Virus record (IMG/VR): IMGVR_UViG_3300028188_000013
Coordinates: 1 to 32,732 of that record
Strand: one strand, 5' to 3'
DNA length: 32,732 bases
From: a virus
Of this stretch, positions 1 to 7,589 are shown piece after piece (position 1 is the stretch's first letter; the number at the start of each line of letters is the position of its first letter). The notes under the pieces were generated by a model that was not told where the DNA came from, did no database searches, and saw only the letters and a program-made list of their open reading frames with translations. The position numbers and the translations under genes are program-made.

Positions 1-1
1 A

Positions 2-1783
2 GCGGCGAACCTACTGACCACGGGCACCCTCGGCGCAGGGGCAACGACCGTTACCGATCTTACATCCACCGGCAACACGACCATTGGCAATGCCACTGGA
101 GATGCGCTGACGTTTCATCCAAGCGCGTGGACGCTGACGAATGCAGTATCTATTACGGGCACGTGGACCGATCTTGGAACGGTTACTACGGCTGATATTA
201 ATGGCGGTACGCTGGATGCGGTAACAATCGGCGCGACGACTCCCGCAGCGGCGACGGTGACGACGCTGAATACCAGCGACGACGTTCAGATCGGCGCGGC
301 GAATGGAACCTTTAAGCTTAATGTAAACACCGATGTTACAGTTGAAGGTTCGGTGCAGTTTGAAGGCTTTGGCGTTAGTGCGGCAGGACCAGAGATGTAT
401 TTCAATAAAACCCGTGGCGCGACGGCTGGATCGCATACTATTGTTGCCGATGATGATGAGTTAGGGCAAATCAGTTTTTATGGATCGGATGGAAGTGCCT
501 TCCGCGAGGGAGCGCGGCTAACGGCAGAAGTTGATGGAACGCCCGGTGCAAGTGATATGCCGGGTAGATTTAGTATCTGGACTACCGCAGATGGGGCGGC
601 AAGTCCTACGCGAAGAGTGACAGTTCTTCAGGACGGCAACGTCGGCATCGGCACGGCGAGCCCCTATAGCAAGATGCACTTGTGGGAGGCATCATCCGGT
701 GCAAGTGGTCGCGGTGCGGTTTTGCTTACGCTGGAGTCAGACGCGAATGAAAACCAGATTGAATTTATAAACGCTGCTACTTCTGGTGCTGCTGGTATTT
801 TCTGGAGCGATCAGAACGCAAACGATCAGGGATTTCTGTATTACGATCACTCCAATGATGATATGCTCATAGGGGTTAATGGCGGCACTGCTATGCGCCT
901 CGACTCCAGCGGCAATCTCGGGTTGGGCGTGACGCCGCAAGCAACGTGGCACGGAGATGTATCTGCGTATCAGATCGGCGGCAACGCAACGATGTGGGCA
1001 AATACGTCAGCGGGTGCTGGTACGGCGTTTAGCATTGCCCAAAATGCTTTCTATAACTCATCTAATAATCCAACATATATCAGCAACGACGAGGCATCGT
1101 ATTATAATCAAGTCAATGGTACTCATGCTTTTTATACTGCTGGTGCATCCACTGGCACGATAACGTGGGGAACGGCGAAGCTGACGATTGCTAATAGCGG
1201 ATTGCTCACAACGACCACTGCTGCGGCTGATGTGGGTTTGTATATGTACAATACGCATGCCTCAACGCCTTACGGGATTCAAATCAATTTTAGTGGAGCA
1301 TCCCCCAATAACACAAGCCAATATTACATCTACTGTCTCGATTCAACAGACGCTGACTTCATCGTCTACTCAGACGGAGCGGTCCAGGGTCGCGCCAACA
1401 GTTACGGCGGCATCTCGGACGTTGCGCTCAAGACCAACATCGTTCCAGCGCGTGACTACTGGGACGATTGGAAGAAGCTCAAATACTCCAAGTGGCAGTG
1501 GACGAACGAGTATGAGAAGGATGGCGATGAGGCTAAGAAGCTGTTCGGGATCGTTGCCCAGGATCTCGCAGAAGTATTCCCCGGTTGCACCTACGACACC
1601 GACGAAGGCTTGGCTGTTCGCACATCGGTGGTCAACACCATCGGCGGGAGAGTATTGCAACGCGCCCAAGAGCGGATAGAGGACGTTGAAGGCGCGGTGA
1701 TGAAGTCGGTGTTGGATTGGAAAGCGGAGGCGAAGGCACTACGAGCGGAACTGAATGCACTGAAGAAGCAAATGGCGGCGTAG
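2..1783 (+). CDS. Tail fibre/tail spike protein with C-terminal S74 chaperone domain (5' truncated)
   Basis: The frame is open from the first bases of the window, so the N-terminus lies outside it; the ATG at 257 is internal. The first ~90 visible residues are low-complexity T/G/A-rich repeats (TLGAGATTVTDL, TVTTADINGGTLDAVTIG) typical of trimeric phage fibres. Next comes a beta-rich body with a DGNVGIGTASP motif. The last ~120 residues form a peptidase S74 intramolecular chaperone: GGISDVALKTNI, with the likely nucleophile Ser at codon 1415-1417, then FGIVAQDLAEVFP and a terminal coiled coil. In this family the domain trimerises the fibre and then cleaves itself off just before that Ser. The role is host adsorption at the virion tip. 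The receptor cannot be read from the sequence. Confidence 0.9.
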   Translation, partial: AANLLTTGTLGAGATTVTDLTSTGNTTIGNATGDALTFHPSAWTLTNAVSITGTWTDLGTVTTADINGGTLDAVTIGATTPAAATVTTLNTSDDVQIGAANGTFKLNVNTDVTVEGSVQFEGFGVSAAGPEMYFNKTRGATAGSHTIVADDDELGQISFYGSDGSAFREGARLTAEVDGTPGASDMPGRFSIWTTADGAASPTRRVTVLQDGNVGIGTASPYSKMHLWEASSGASGRGAVLLTLESDANENQIEFINAATSGAAGIFWSDQNANDQGFLYYDHSNDDMLIGVNGGTAMRLDSSGNLGLGVTPQATWHGDVSAYQIGGNATMWANTSAGAGTAFSIAQNAFYNSSNNPTYISNDEASYYNQVNGTHAFYTAGASTGTITWGTAKLTIANSGLLTTTTAAADVGLYMYNTHASTPYGIQINFSGASPNNTSQYYIYCLDSTDADFIVYSDGAVQGRANSYGGISDVALKTNIVPARDYWDDWKKLKYSKWQWTNEYEKDGDEAKKLFGIVAQDLAEVFPGCTYDTDEGLAVRTSVVNTIGGRVLQRAQERIEDVEGAVMKSVLDWKAEAKALRAELNALKKQMAA

Positions 1784-1797
1784 AGAAAGGGACGGAT

Positions 1798-1857
1798 ATG
1801 TCGCAGGGTATGTACCAACTCCTATCTGGTGTTATGCGTATAACATTGACACAATAA
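1798..1857 (+). CDS. Possible 19-codon leader ORF overlapping operator and promoter
   Basis: ATG with an AAGGGACGG-type ribosome-binding site starts 15 bases after the tail-fibre stop. It encodes MSQGMYQLLSGVMRITLTQ and runs through the 14-bp palindrome (read as VMRIT) and the -35 box. It may be a short coupled peptide or only a chance frame; nothing else supports translation. Confidence 0.25.
   Translation: MSQGMYQLLSGVMRITLTQ
1831..1844. promoter_or_regulatory. 14-bp palindromic site, copy 1 (GTTATGCGTATAAC)
   Basis: One of eight copies of GTTAT(A/G)CGTATAAC in the window. This one ends one base upstream of a TTGACA -35 box, a position where a bound protein could block or recruit RNA polymerase. 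It differs from the perfect palindrome by one base (G at position 6). Confidence 0.75.
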
Positions 1858-1873
1858 TAGATCTATGTATATT
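1846..1873 (+). promoter_or_regulatory. Sigma-70-type promoter for the 1901 operon
   Basis: -35 TTGACA (1846-1851), 16-base spacer, -10 TATATT (1868-1873). It matches the spacing and sequence of the other promoters in this window. It is expected to drive the 1901-3978 genes and abuts the palindrome at 1831. Confidence 0.75.
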
Positions 1874-1900
1874 ATATTAAACCCTTAACAGGAGGACGAT

Positions 1901-2257
1901 ATGTCAGTAGAGGTAGACTTTGATCAGACGCTTGTGAACTTTGAAGGCAATGGTGTCAAGGATGAGGAAGGCAAGCCCGTGCGCTTGGGATTTGTTGCTG
2001 GCTTTGCGCTGTCCCGAACCTTCCAGGGCGATGATCGGGATGAGAAGGAACAGGAAAGCGATTGGGAGTTATCACAGCGTATTGGCAAGAGCAATGCTGA
2101 GACAGGCAGATATGGCCCTGTAACGCTCAAGAACAAAGAGGCAGGGCATATAGAGGAGATTATACGTAAAGTCTATCCTATGCCCCTTTACGCTGCTCAG
2201 TGTGCAAGGCTGCTTGAGGCTGATGATACTGTTGAGGAAGCAAAGGAGAAAGAATAA
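1901..2257 (+). CDS. Hypothetical protein, 118 aa
   Basis: Not recognised. A strong AGGAGG ribosome-binding site 5 bases upstream fixes the start. The protein is acidic and charged, opens with MSVEVDFDQTLVNF, has a middle segment rich in D/E/R (GDDRDEKEQESDWE), and ends in a Glu-rich tail. There is no signal peptide, membrane helix or Cys pair. It is the first gene after the promoter at 1846 and its TAA overlaps the next gene's ATG (TAATG), so the two are translationally coupled. A small soluble protein made with the phosphoesterase is the most that can be said. Confidence 0.75.
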   Translation: MSVEVDFDQTLVNFEGNGVKDEEGKPVRLGFVAGFALSRTFQGDDRDEKEQESDWELSQRIGKSNAETGRYGPVTLKNKEAGHIEEIIRKVYPMPLYAAQCARLLEADDTVEEAKEKE

Positions 2258-3537
2258 TGGAACTCACGCCTACAGAACAAGCCGTATTAGAAAGTCGTAA
2301 CAGACTGAAGGAAATGGGGCAGCTCTATGGGCGTGGGTCTATCCATAAGGATACGAGCATTCCCAAAAGCACCGTCAAGAATATCCTCAGAAGATTATCT
2401 GAGCGGGGGTATTTCGAGTTAGGTGAACCGGGGAGTCACGGCAAGGCAGATAGGGCATTCCCCAGAAATATAAGCCCATCTGATGTAGGTTTCCCCCAAC
2501 AAGAAATGGATAAGGATAAAGATGCTATAATAGTTGATCTGCGCCAAGAGATAGATCAGCTAAAAGCCATATTGGAATACAGCACTCATGCTAATTTTGA
2601 TGGCTTGATGGGAGGGACCGTATCATTTCACACCTCAGATCACCACTTCCACAATGCTGGTCATCTCATACAAGCATTCAAAAGCGTTACATCAAAGGCA
2701 TGTGAGGCCATACGGCGCTTTCAGCCGAGGCACTTTATTAATTGTATCGGTGGAGATACTATCCAAGGGCGTGGCATCTATCGTAACCAGCATCTTGATA
2801 ATGTCCTCAATAAGAGGGAGCAACAGATAGCCGCTGCCGCTTGGCGTATGCACGAATATGATGCCGAGTTAAAAAACGCACTGCCTGAGAAAGCCACCAT
2901 TGAGCATATAATTGTCCAAGGGAATCACGATTACAGTGAGGGTGATTCAACGTGCATGGAGTTTGTCTGGGCTATTCGGCAGTTGGGTGTGAATGCTCGT
3001 TTTGTGGGCCAGCGATGGATACAGAACATAGCTGATAAGGGTTTTTATAATGTGCTTATCAATCACGGTTATGGTAATTCTATGTATTCACCATCTCCTA
3101 ATAAGCTGATTGTTGAAACACAAAAGACTCTTATTGACTTGGCCCATAGAGGGTATGTGGGAGATAAAACCATACGGCGCGTATGGCATGGACATACCCA
3201 TTGGAGATCGGGCGGGACAGAACATGCACCTGATGTTCCTTTTGACGTGACAGGTGGTATGCATAGAAATGATAGAGCTAATATAGGCATGAATCAACGA
3301 CCTAATGGATGGTGGATGTTCATCTCACCCCCTGGCTCTAATGATATACTACAGCCTTTGCCTATCATACCAAGCCAGCGAGCTATAAGGGCCGATATGG
3401 ACGATCCTCAATTAGAGCAGAAGAACAGGCAAGATGCAGCACGGTGTATCGAATCATTCGCTGAAAAAATGGTAGACATGGGTGTGGTAAGCGATTGGCG
3501 GGAGGAGCTTCCTGATGGAGCGGATAGAGTATGTTGA
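2257..3537 (+). CDS. Winged-helix domain fused to calcineurin-like metallophosphoesterase
   Basis: The first ~60 residues resemble a MarR/winged-helix DNA-binding fold (EQAVLESRNRLKEMG...SIPKSTVKNILRRLSERGYFEL). A short coiled-coil linker follows (~85-110). The C-terminal part carries every metallophosphoesterase signature in order: SDHHFH (127-132), GGDT (165-168), GNHD (222-225), NHG (269-271) and GHTH (312-315). These residues bind two metal ions in phosphodiesterases, Mre11/SbcD-type nucleases and phosphatases. All metal ligands are present, so activity is expected. The substrate is unknown; the DNA-binding N-domain suggests a nucleic acid. It is translated with the upstream 118-aa gene. 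Confidence 0.85.
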   Translation: MELTPTEQAVLESRNRLKEMGQLYGRGSIHKDTSIPKSTVKNILRRLSERGYFELGEPGSHGKADRAFPRNISPSDVGFPQQEMDKDKDAIIVDLRQEIDQLKAILEYSTHANFDGLMGGTVSFHTSDHHFHNAGHLIQAFKSVTSKACEAIRRFQPRHFINCIGGDTIQGRGIYRNQHLDNVLNKREQQIAAAAWRMHEYDAELKNALPEKATIEHIIVQGNHDYSEGDSTCMEFVWAIRQLGVNARFVGQRWIQNIADKGFYNVLINHGYGNSMYSPSPNKLIVETQKTLIDLAHRGYVGDKTIRRVWHGHTHWRSGGTEHAPDVPFDVTGGMHRNDRANIGMNQRPNGWWMFISPPGSNDILQPLPIIPSQRAIRADMDDPQLEQKNRQDAARCIESFAEKMVDMGVVSDWREELPDGADRVC

Positions 3538-3751
3538 GTGGAGAGATGCCCGAGGAGTAACGCAAGAATGGACAGATATAAAGATCCTCAAGAAGATGGA
3601 TAGTTGTATCTGTTATTCTGTGGGTAGATTGATACGAGAGAATAAAAGGGAGATCGTCTTATTGCCCCATTGGGGTGACGATCCCCCTTTTGGTTGTGGT
3701 GAGATGGTTATTCCTATCAGTAACATTGAGAAGCGTAAGCGGTTGAAATGA
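3515..3751 (+). CDS. Hypothetical protein, 78 aa
   Basis: Not recognised. The start lies inside the end of the phosphoesterase gene and has a GGAGGAG ribosome-binding site 7 bases upstream. The protein is mixed charge, with two Cys (CICY) and a PPFGCGEMVIP segment, and ends in a basic tail (KRKRLK). It overlaps the next gene by 4 bases (ATGA), so it is part of the same coupled operon. Confidence 0.7.
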   Translation: MERIEYVEWRDARGVTQEWTDIKILKKMDSCICYSVGRLIRENKREIVLLPHWGDDPPFGCGEMVIPISNIEKRKRLK

Positions 3752-3978
3752 ATCTAAATATATCTACTGTTGCTAATGGTGTGAAGATTACTATTGAGGA
3801 TGAGGAATACGTCATACAAGAGATAGAAGATAATGAGATAGAGGCATGGCGATCTGCCCTTGCTGCCATCTACGAACAATTCGGCCCTCCTCAGAGTAGG
3901 CATGATAAAAAGAGGCTATATTTTACTATAGCCCCCGGTGATAAGAATGATGACTTTGTAGATACTATTTATCAGTGA
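3748..3978 (+). CDS. Hypothetical protein, 76 aa
   Basis: Not recognised. It starts in an ATGA overlap with the previous gene. It is very acidic in the middle (EDEEYVIQEIEDNEIEAW) and has no motif. It is the last gene of the 1901-3978 operon and overlaps by 14 bases the tail end of the convergent 769-aa gene, so there is no room for a terminator between the two converging operons. Confidence 0.7.
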   Translation: MNLNISTVANGVKITIEDEEYVIQEIEDNEIEAWRSALAAIYEQFGPPQSRHDKKRLYFTIAPGDKNDDFVDTIYQ

Positions 3979-6274
3979 TATCCAATAATCCCCGCGCAAT
4001 GGCGACACATCCACGCCATTGCCGGGCGCATATCTCAGAATCATCTTGCCAATCTTGATTCCACTGAGCTATCTCTTTCAGTCCTTCGCGCAGCCGCTCG
4101 TTCTCCGCTTCCAGCTCCATGCGCTTCACTTCTGAGTCGACCAGGTCTTGGCCGACCGACTCCCAGAGAGATTGGTATTTCGCTACCTCGCGCTCCAGGG
4201 CGATGATGCACTTCTTGCTCGTCTCCGCCAGTCCTACCCGTTCATCACACGATTCATCCAGAGCGGTCCGATGATTGTCTAACCGCTGCTGGTATGTCTC
4301 GATAGTAATCTGTTGATTGGCAGCCTGATTGCTGAGAGATTGGATCTGCTCCTGGATCTGCTTATAGTCCGACTCCATCTCCGGGTCCAGATCGTCAAGC
4401 TGACGCTGCATATCGGGATGAGCTATGGATGAGTTAGCGTGGTGTTTCATTCTTGCGTCCGCTTCCTCTTTTCTTTCGTTGAGCAGGTCGATCTGGGTCT
4501 GGAGTCGTTCCTCCATCTCGCATGGACGCCCCGTTTCTGGATCAATCTGTAGTTGCTTGATCTGCTGCTGGAGTTGCGTCACCTTACTATCATACGCCAT
4601 CTGATCGCGGATGAAGCGGATGTCGCCGTCGAGTCGCTGGATGTGGTCAGCGTGATCGTTGACAACACCATCCCTAATACCATCGCCTTTGATAAGTAAA
4701 AACGGTATTCGCATCGGCGCATCGTGGGTGAGCGTATAGTCATGCGCTTCGTGATCCAGTATCGGCGCATCCTCTGGTGAAAGCATACCATCCTTATACA
4801 TCTGTGCCATCTCCTTGACGGAATCTTCCTCTGCAATGTCGAGTAGTTCATCGGTCAACTCATCAAGTTTCCGCTGCTCACACTCATCGCTATACAGACC
4901 GTTCGTGCCGCTGCATGTAGGGCAGACGATAGGCGCAAGAATGAAATCAGGGCAGTCGGTCAAGCTACTTCCATTCTCATCTTCACCAGAGCAGTTGCTC
5001 TCTTCGTCCGTGTCGTAGCATTGACATTCAGTATTTACGCAGGGCGCAGTGGGGGCATCCTCCTCAAAATCGCCATCCTCATTAAAGCAAATAGCCTCGC
5101 TTTTATCCATATCAACCATACGCTTCTCGCAAGTCTCACACTGCCACATCTGCGTGGTATTATTGTAGATCAGAGTATGGGGCGCATCGCTGGATTCGGG
5201 CGCATCCTGGGTCTGCTCAAAATAGTCTGGATCAGGCTGCGGCACATCGGTGGGCGCATCCTCGCTGGTAATCGTAAACGGTTCTTCCATCTGCATCGCG
5301 GCGATACGTCTTAATTCTGTCTTTACTGCTGTGTCATCATACGCCATCAGTGCTACTCTGTAGATCGCCTTACGCATCTTCGCAATCAGATCATCGCGCT
5401 GCGTACACTCAGGGCATTCTACGTGGACATAGGCTACTGACTCAGGCGCATCCGTAGCGTCCTCGCCTTCGTATTCTATCGCCTGTTGCACTGCCAGATC
5501 GGAAGCAATGTCACACGCTTCGCAATCATCCCAATAAACATAGAATAACTCTCCATTGTTGCTTTCTACTCTGGCGTTGTGGAAGAATAACCAGTCCAAT
5601 CTCTCCCGTAATTCAATTTCTGTAGATTCCATTTCAGTCCAAAACTTACCAACGATGGCAAGTCGTTTTTTGATGGAATCTACCGTGGTGAGCGTTTCTG
5701 TCCGATAGTCAGCACGTTGGATAAATCCCCGATCATCAATCCATTCATTGATTGTATTGTAGAGCAGGAACAGTTCATGTTCAGCGGTTCCTTTTTCAAG
5801 CGCGTCCTCCTCCTCCGCTAGGCACACCGGACACACCGGCACCAACGGCGTGTTGCAGAGGAGACAGCGCGGTTCCTCATCGGGCGTCTCATCAGGCGGT
5901 GCAGCAACCGCACCGAACTGATACGCATTGACGGCGGCGACGATTAGTTGGGCATCTGCGTGTTTCATTGCGTGTATCAGCACAAAACCGTTGGCAGCAA
6001 TCACAGTAGAATAATCGCCACCGACAGCACGTCGTGTCCACGGCAAGGCGGTTACTTCAGTAGCAGATATATCAACACCACTATATTCAGCATCTTCCGA
6101 TTGTTTGCCCATCGGCGCGTTCATCCATTCGGCGTCCTCCTCAGTTACTTCAGCATTTACCAATCTATCCTCAACGACATCAGCCGACTTAAGAGCCTCT
6201 TCAATCTCTATTCTAAATTCTTTATCACAAAGACTCTCAGCTATATTATATAACCGGCGCAGCAAGTTCTTCAT
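3965..6274 (-). CDS. Large acidic multi-CxxC and coiled-coil protein, 769 aa
   Basis: Not recognised. The N-terminal ~420 residues are acidic and hold many Cys pairs suited to zinc: CLLCNTPLVPVCPVC, CEAC, CPEC, CETC, a CVNTECQC cluster, and CPTC plus a later Cys. Between them the tripeptide DAP recurs at module boundaries. It is encoded repeatedly by the same 8-mer, GGCGCATC on the plus strand, at 4716, 4764, 5180, 5198, 5253 and 5445. The C-terminal third (~residues 520-745) is long coiled coil rich in Q/E/R, ending in WNQDWQDDSEICARQWRGC. The start has AGGAG 6 bases upstream and lies inside the end of the sigma gene. It could be a scaffold or RNA polymerase/nucleic-acid binding protein; this is inference only. 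Confidence 0.8.
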   Translation of the reverse strand: MKNLLRRLYNIAESLCDKEFRIEIEEALKSADVVEDRLVNAEVTEEDAEWMNAPMGKQSEDAEYSGVDISATEVTALPWTRRAVGGDYSTVIAANGFVLIHAMKHADAQLIVAAVNAYQFGAVAAPPDETPDEEPRCLLCNTPLVPVCPVCLAEEEDALEKGTAEHELFLLYNTINEWIDDRGFIQRADYRTETLTTVDSIKKRLAIVGKFWTEMESTEIELRERLDWLFFHNARVESNNGELFYVYWDDCEACDIASDLAVQQAIEYEGEDATDAPESVAYVHVECPECTQRDDLIAKMRKAIYRVALMAYDDTAVKTELRRIAAMQMEEPFTITSEDAPTDVPQPDPDYFEQTQDAPESSDAPHTLIYNNTTQMWQCETCEKRMVDMDKSEAICFNEDGDFEEDAPTAPCVNTECQCYDTDEESNCSGEDENGSSLTDCPDFILAPIVCPTCSGTNGLYSDECEQRKLDELTDELLDIAEEDSVKEMAQMYKDGMLSPEDAPILDHEAHDYTLTHDAPMRIPFLLIKGDGIRDGVVNDHADHIQRLDGDIRFIRDQMAYDSKVTQLQQQIKQLQIDPETGRPCEMEERLQTQIDLLNERKEEADARMKHHANSSIAHPDMQRQLDDLDPEMESDYKQIQEQIQSLSNQAANQQITIETYQQRLDNHRTALDESCDERVGLAETSKKCIIALEREVAKYQSLWESVGQDLVDSEVKRMELEAENERLREGLKEIAQWNQDWQDDSEICARQWRGCVAIARGLLDITDK

Positions 6275-7019
6275 AATTGATCTCCTGTTTTAAATCATCC
6301 ATTGCCATCTCTTTTAACTGCCTGACACGCTCCCTTGTTACTCCTATAATATCACCAATAGCCTGTAGCGTCTTAGGCTCCTCTCCATCAAGACCAAAAT
6401 ACATCGTAAGGATTTGTTTTCTCCTACCATTTAGAGAATCAACACCTGTTTGGATGGTAGTATTAATAGTATTCTCAATAAGCATGACCTCAGCAGAGGG
6501 TTGGTGGTCTTTGTATTGAATAGGCTTATCATACTTAGAGGGTGCATCCATCGATAGATCACCTCTCAACTGTCCTGCTAAATCAATGCGTATCTGTTCT
6601 GATAGATCCATCTCATCGCATATCTCATCAAACGTAGAGTTCTCCATCTTCTTCTGCATCTTTATGTATTTTTGTATGTGTGTTATAAGTCCACCGGGAC
6701 GCCTGACTATATCATCTCCCGTAAGTGCCATGCGTATTCTTTGGCGTATCCAATGGACTGCATATGATATGAGTTTATTATTACTGTTCATATCATACCG
6801 CTCAATGGCTTCTATCAGCCCATCAATACCCTCTGAGACAAGATCATCTTGCTCAATACCTCGCCTGAACTGATCGTAGTAAGAGGCTATATCAACAACA
6901 AAGCGGATATTGGCTTGGATAAGTTCATCCCTTGCCTCCAGGTCGCCTTTTTTAGCACGACGTAAAAGCATCCGCTCGCGCTTTCTTGTCAGAGGTGCTA
7001 TGGTGCCAGTATATAACAT
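6246..7019 (-). CDS. Sigma-70 family RNA polymerase sigma factor
   Basis: 257 aa. Region 2 is clear at residues ~25-100 (ELIQANIRFVVDIASYY, QDDLVSEGIDGLIEAIERYD, SYAVHWIRQRI), covering core binding and -10 recognition. A short region 3 follows. Region 4 is at ~195-243 (LNGRRKQILTMYFGLDGEE, TLQAIGDIIGVTRERVRQLK), a helix-turn-helix for the -35 element. It lacks region 1.1, as expected for a small group-3-like or phage factor. It probably redirects host RNA polymerase to a phage gene class, perhaps late genes. The palindrome at 7031 lies between the upstream gam stop and this gene's AGGAG site, which suggests its synthesis is controlled separately within the operon. Confidence 0.93.
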   Translation of the reverse strand: MLYTGTIAPLTRKRERMLLRRAKKGDLEARDELIQANIRFVVDIASYYDQFRRGIEQDDLVSEGIDGLIEAIERYDMNSNNKLISYAVHWIRQRIRMALTGDDIVRRPGGLITHIQKYIKMQKKMENSTFDEICDEMDLSEQIRIDLAGQLRGDLSMDAPSKYDKPIQYKDHQPSAEVMLIENTINTTIQTGVDSLNGRRKQILTMYFGLDGEEPKTLQAIGDIIGVTRERVRQLKEMAMDDLKQEINYEELAAPVI

Positions 7020-7030
7020 AGGTATCTCCT

Positions 7031-7044
7031 GTTATACGTATAAC
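7031..7044. promoter_or_regulatory. 14-bp palindromic site, copy 2 (perfect)
   Basis: GTTATACGTATAAC sits one base after the stop codon of the Gam-like gene and 11 bases before the sigma start, with AGGAG filling the gap. It lies inside an operon between two cistrons, so it may act on mRNA (5-bp hairpin next to the ribosome-binding site), as an elongation block, or as an operator. Confidence 0.8.
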
Positions 7045-7045
7045 A

Positions 7046-7528
7046 TCAAGCCAAAGATACTTTAAAACTATCTTCGCCTGTCACCAGATCAACGCCCTCC
7101 GGTATCTCACCCGTTTCTTTGATGTGAGCCATGATAGACGTTTTATCAGGTATCGTTTTGACATTGAGAAATTCTCCCGGTGCCGTCCCGACGAAAGCGT
7201 CAATATCAGGTATCTCAACTCTATCGCGTCCTTTTATCCTCTTGAGCTTGCCGTTTATCAGATTGATCGTCTTAGCGCCCGAACGCCACAGAAAGCCCTG
7301 TAAGCCTTGCTCATGCCATTGTATCTTTGATTGGACCTTACCCACCTCTGATTCCTTCCATGCCGCTATCTTGTCCATCTCCGCTTGTGCATGAGCATTT
7401 ATACGCTCCATCTCTGTATTCCAATACGCCAACTTGCGAAGATGCTCCTCAGCGCGTTCTTCGGATTCAATGATCTCTGGTTCATCAACGGGATACTCTG
7501 CGTTCGTTTCGTCCGTCATAATATCCAT
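7046..7528 (-). CDS. gam: Gam-like host-nuclease inhibitor
   Basis: 160 aa. The N-terminal helix pair is of Mu Gam type (LRKLAYWNTEMERINAHAQA, KIAAWKESEVGKVQSKIQWHEQGLQGFL). It is followed by the short beta segment typical of the family (AKTINLINGKLKRIKGRDRVEIPD). Proteins of this family bind double-stranded DNA ends and protect them from host RecBCD/exonucleases. Start: AAGGAG 6 bases before ATG. It is the first gene after the promoter at 7561 and is followed by the palindrome at 7031 and the sigma gene. It fits the adjacent recombination functions (ERF, SSB). Confidence 0.82.
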   Translation of the reverse strand: MDIMTDETNAEYPVDEPEIIESEERAEEHLRKLAYWNTEMERINAHAQAEMDKIAAWKESEVGKVQSKIQWHEQGLQGFLWRSGAKTINLINGKLKRIKGRDRVEIPDIDAFVGTAPGEFLNVKTIPDKTSIMAHIKETGEIPEGVDLVTGEDSFKVSLA

Positions 7529-7560
7529 ATCGCTCTCCTTGGGTTATTGTTATACTTAAT

Positions 7561-7589
7561 AACATACTAAATAGTTATTGATTAGTCAA
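7561..7589 (-). promoter_or_regulatory. Sigma-70-type promoter upstream of gam/sigma
   Basis: On the minus strand: -35 TTGACT (7584-7589), 17-base spacer, -10 TATGTT (7561-7566). It overlaps the helicase stop codon. Its 5' leader resembles that of the promoter at 17286 (both contain TTAAGTATA and then TAACC(C)AAGGAGA). Confidence 0.72.

Noticed and set aside
6105-6253. Open frames on the plus strand across the 769-aa and sigma genes
   Set aside because: They are antisense shadows of well-supported genes and lack ribosome-binding sites.
7546-7563. GTTATACTTAATAAC as a ninth palindrome copy
   Set aside because: Shares one half-site only, has 15 bases and no CGTATAAC arm; lies in the leader of the 7561 promoter. 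Also half-sites at 2159, 20470 and 27491 were not counted.
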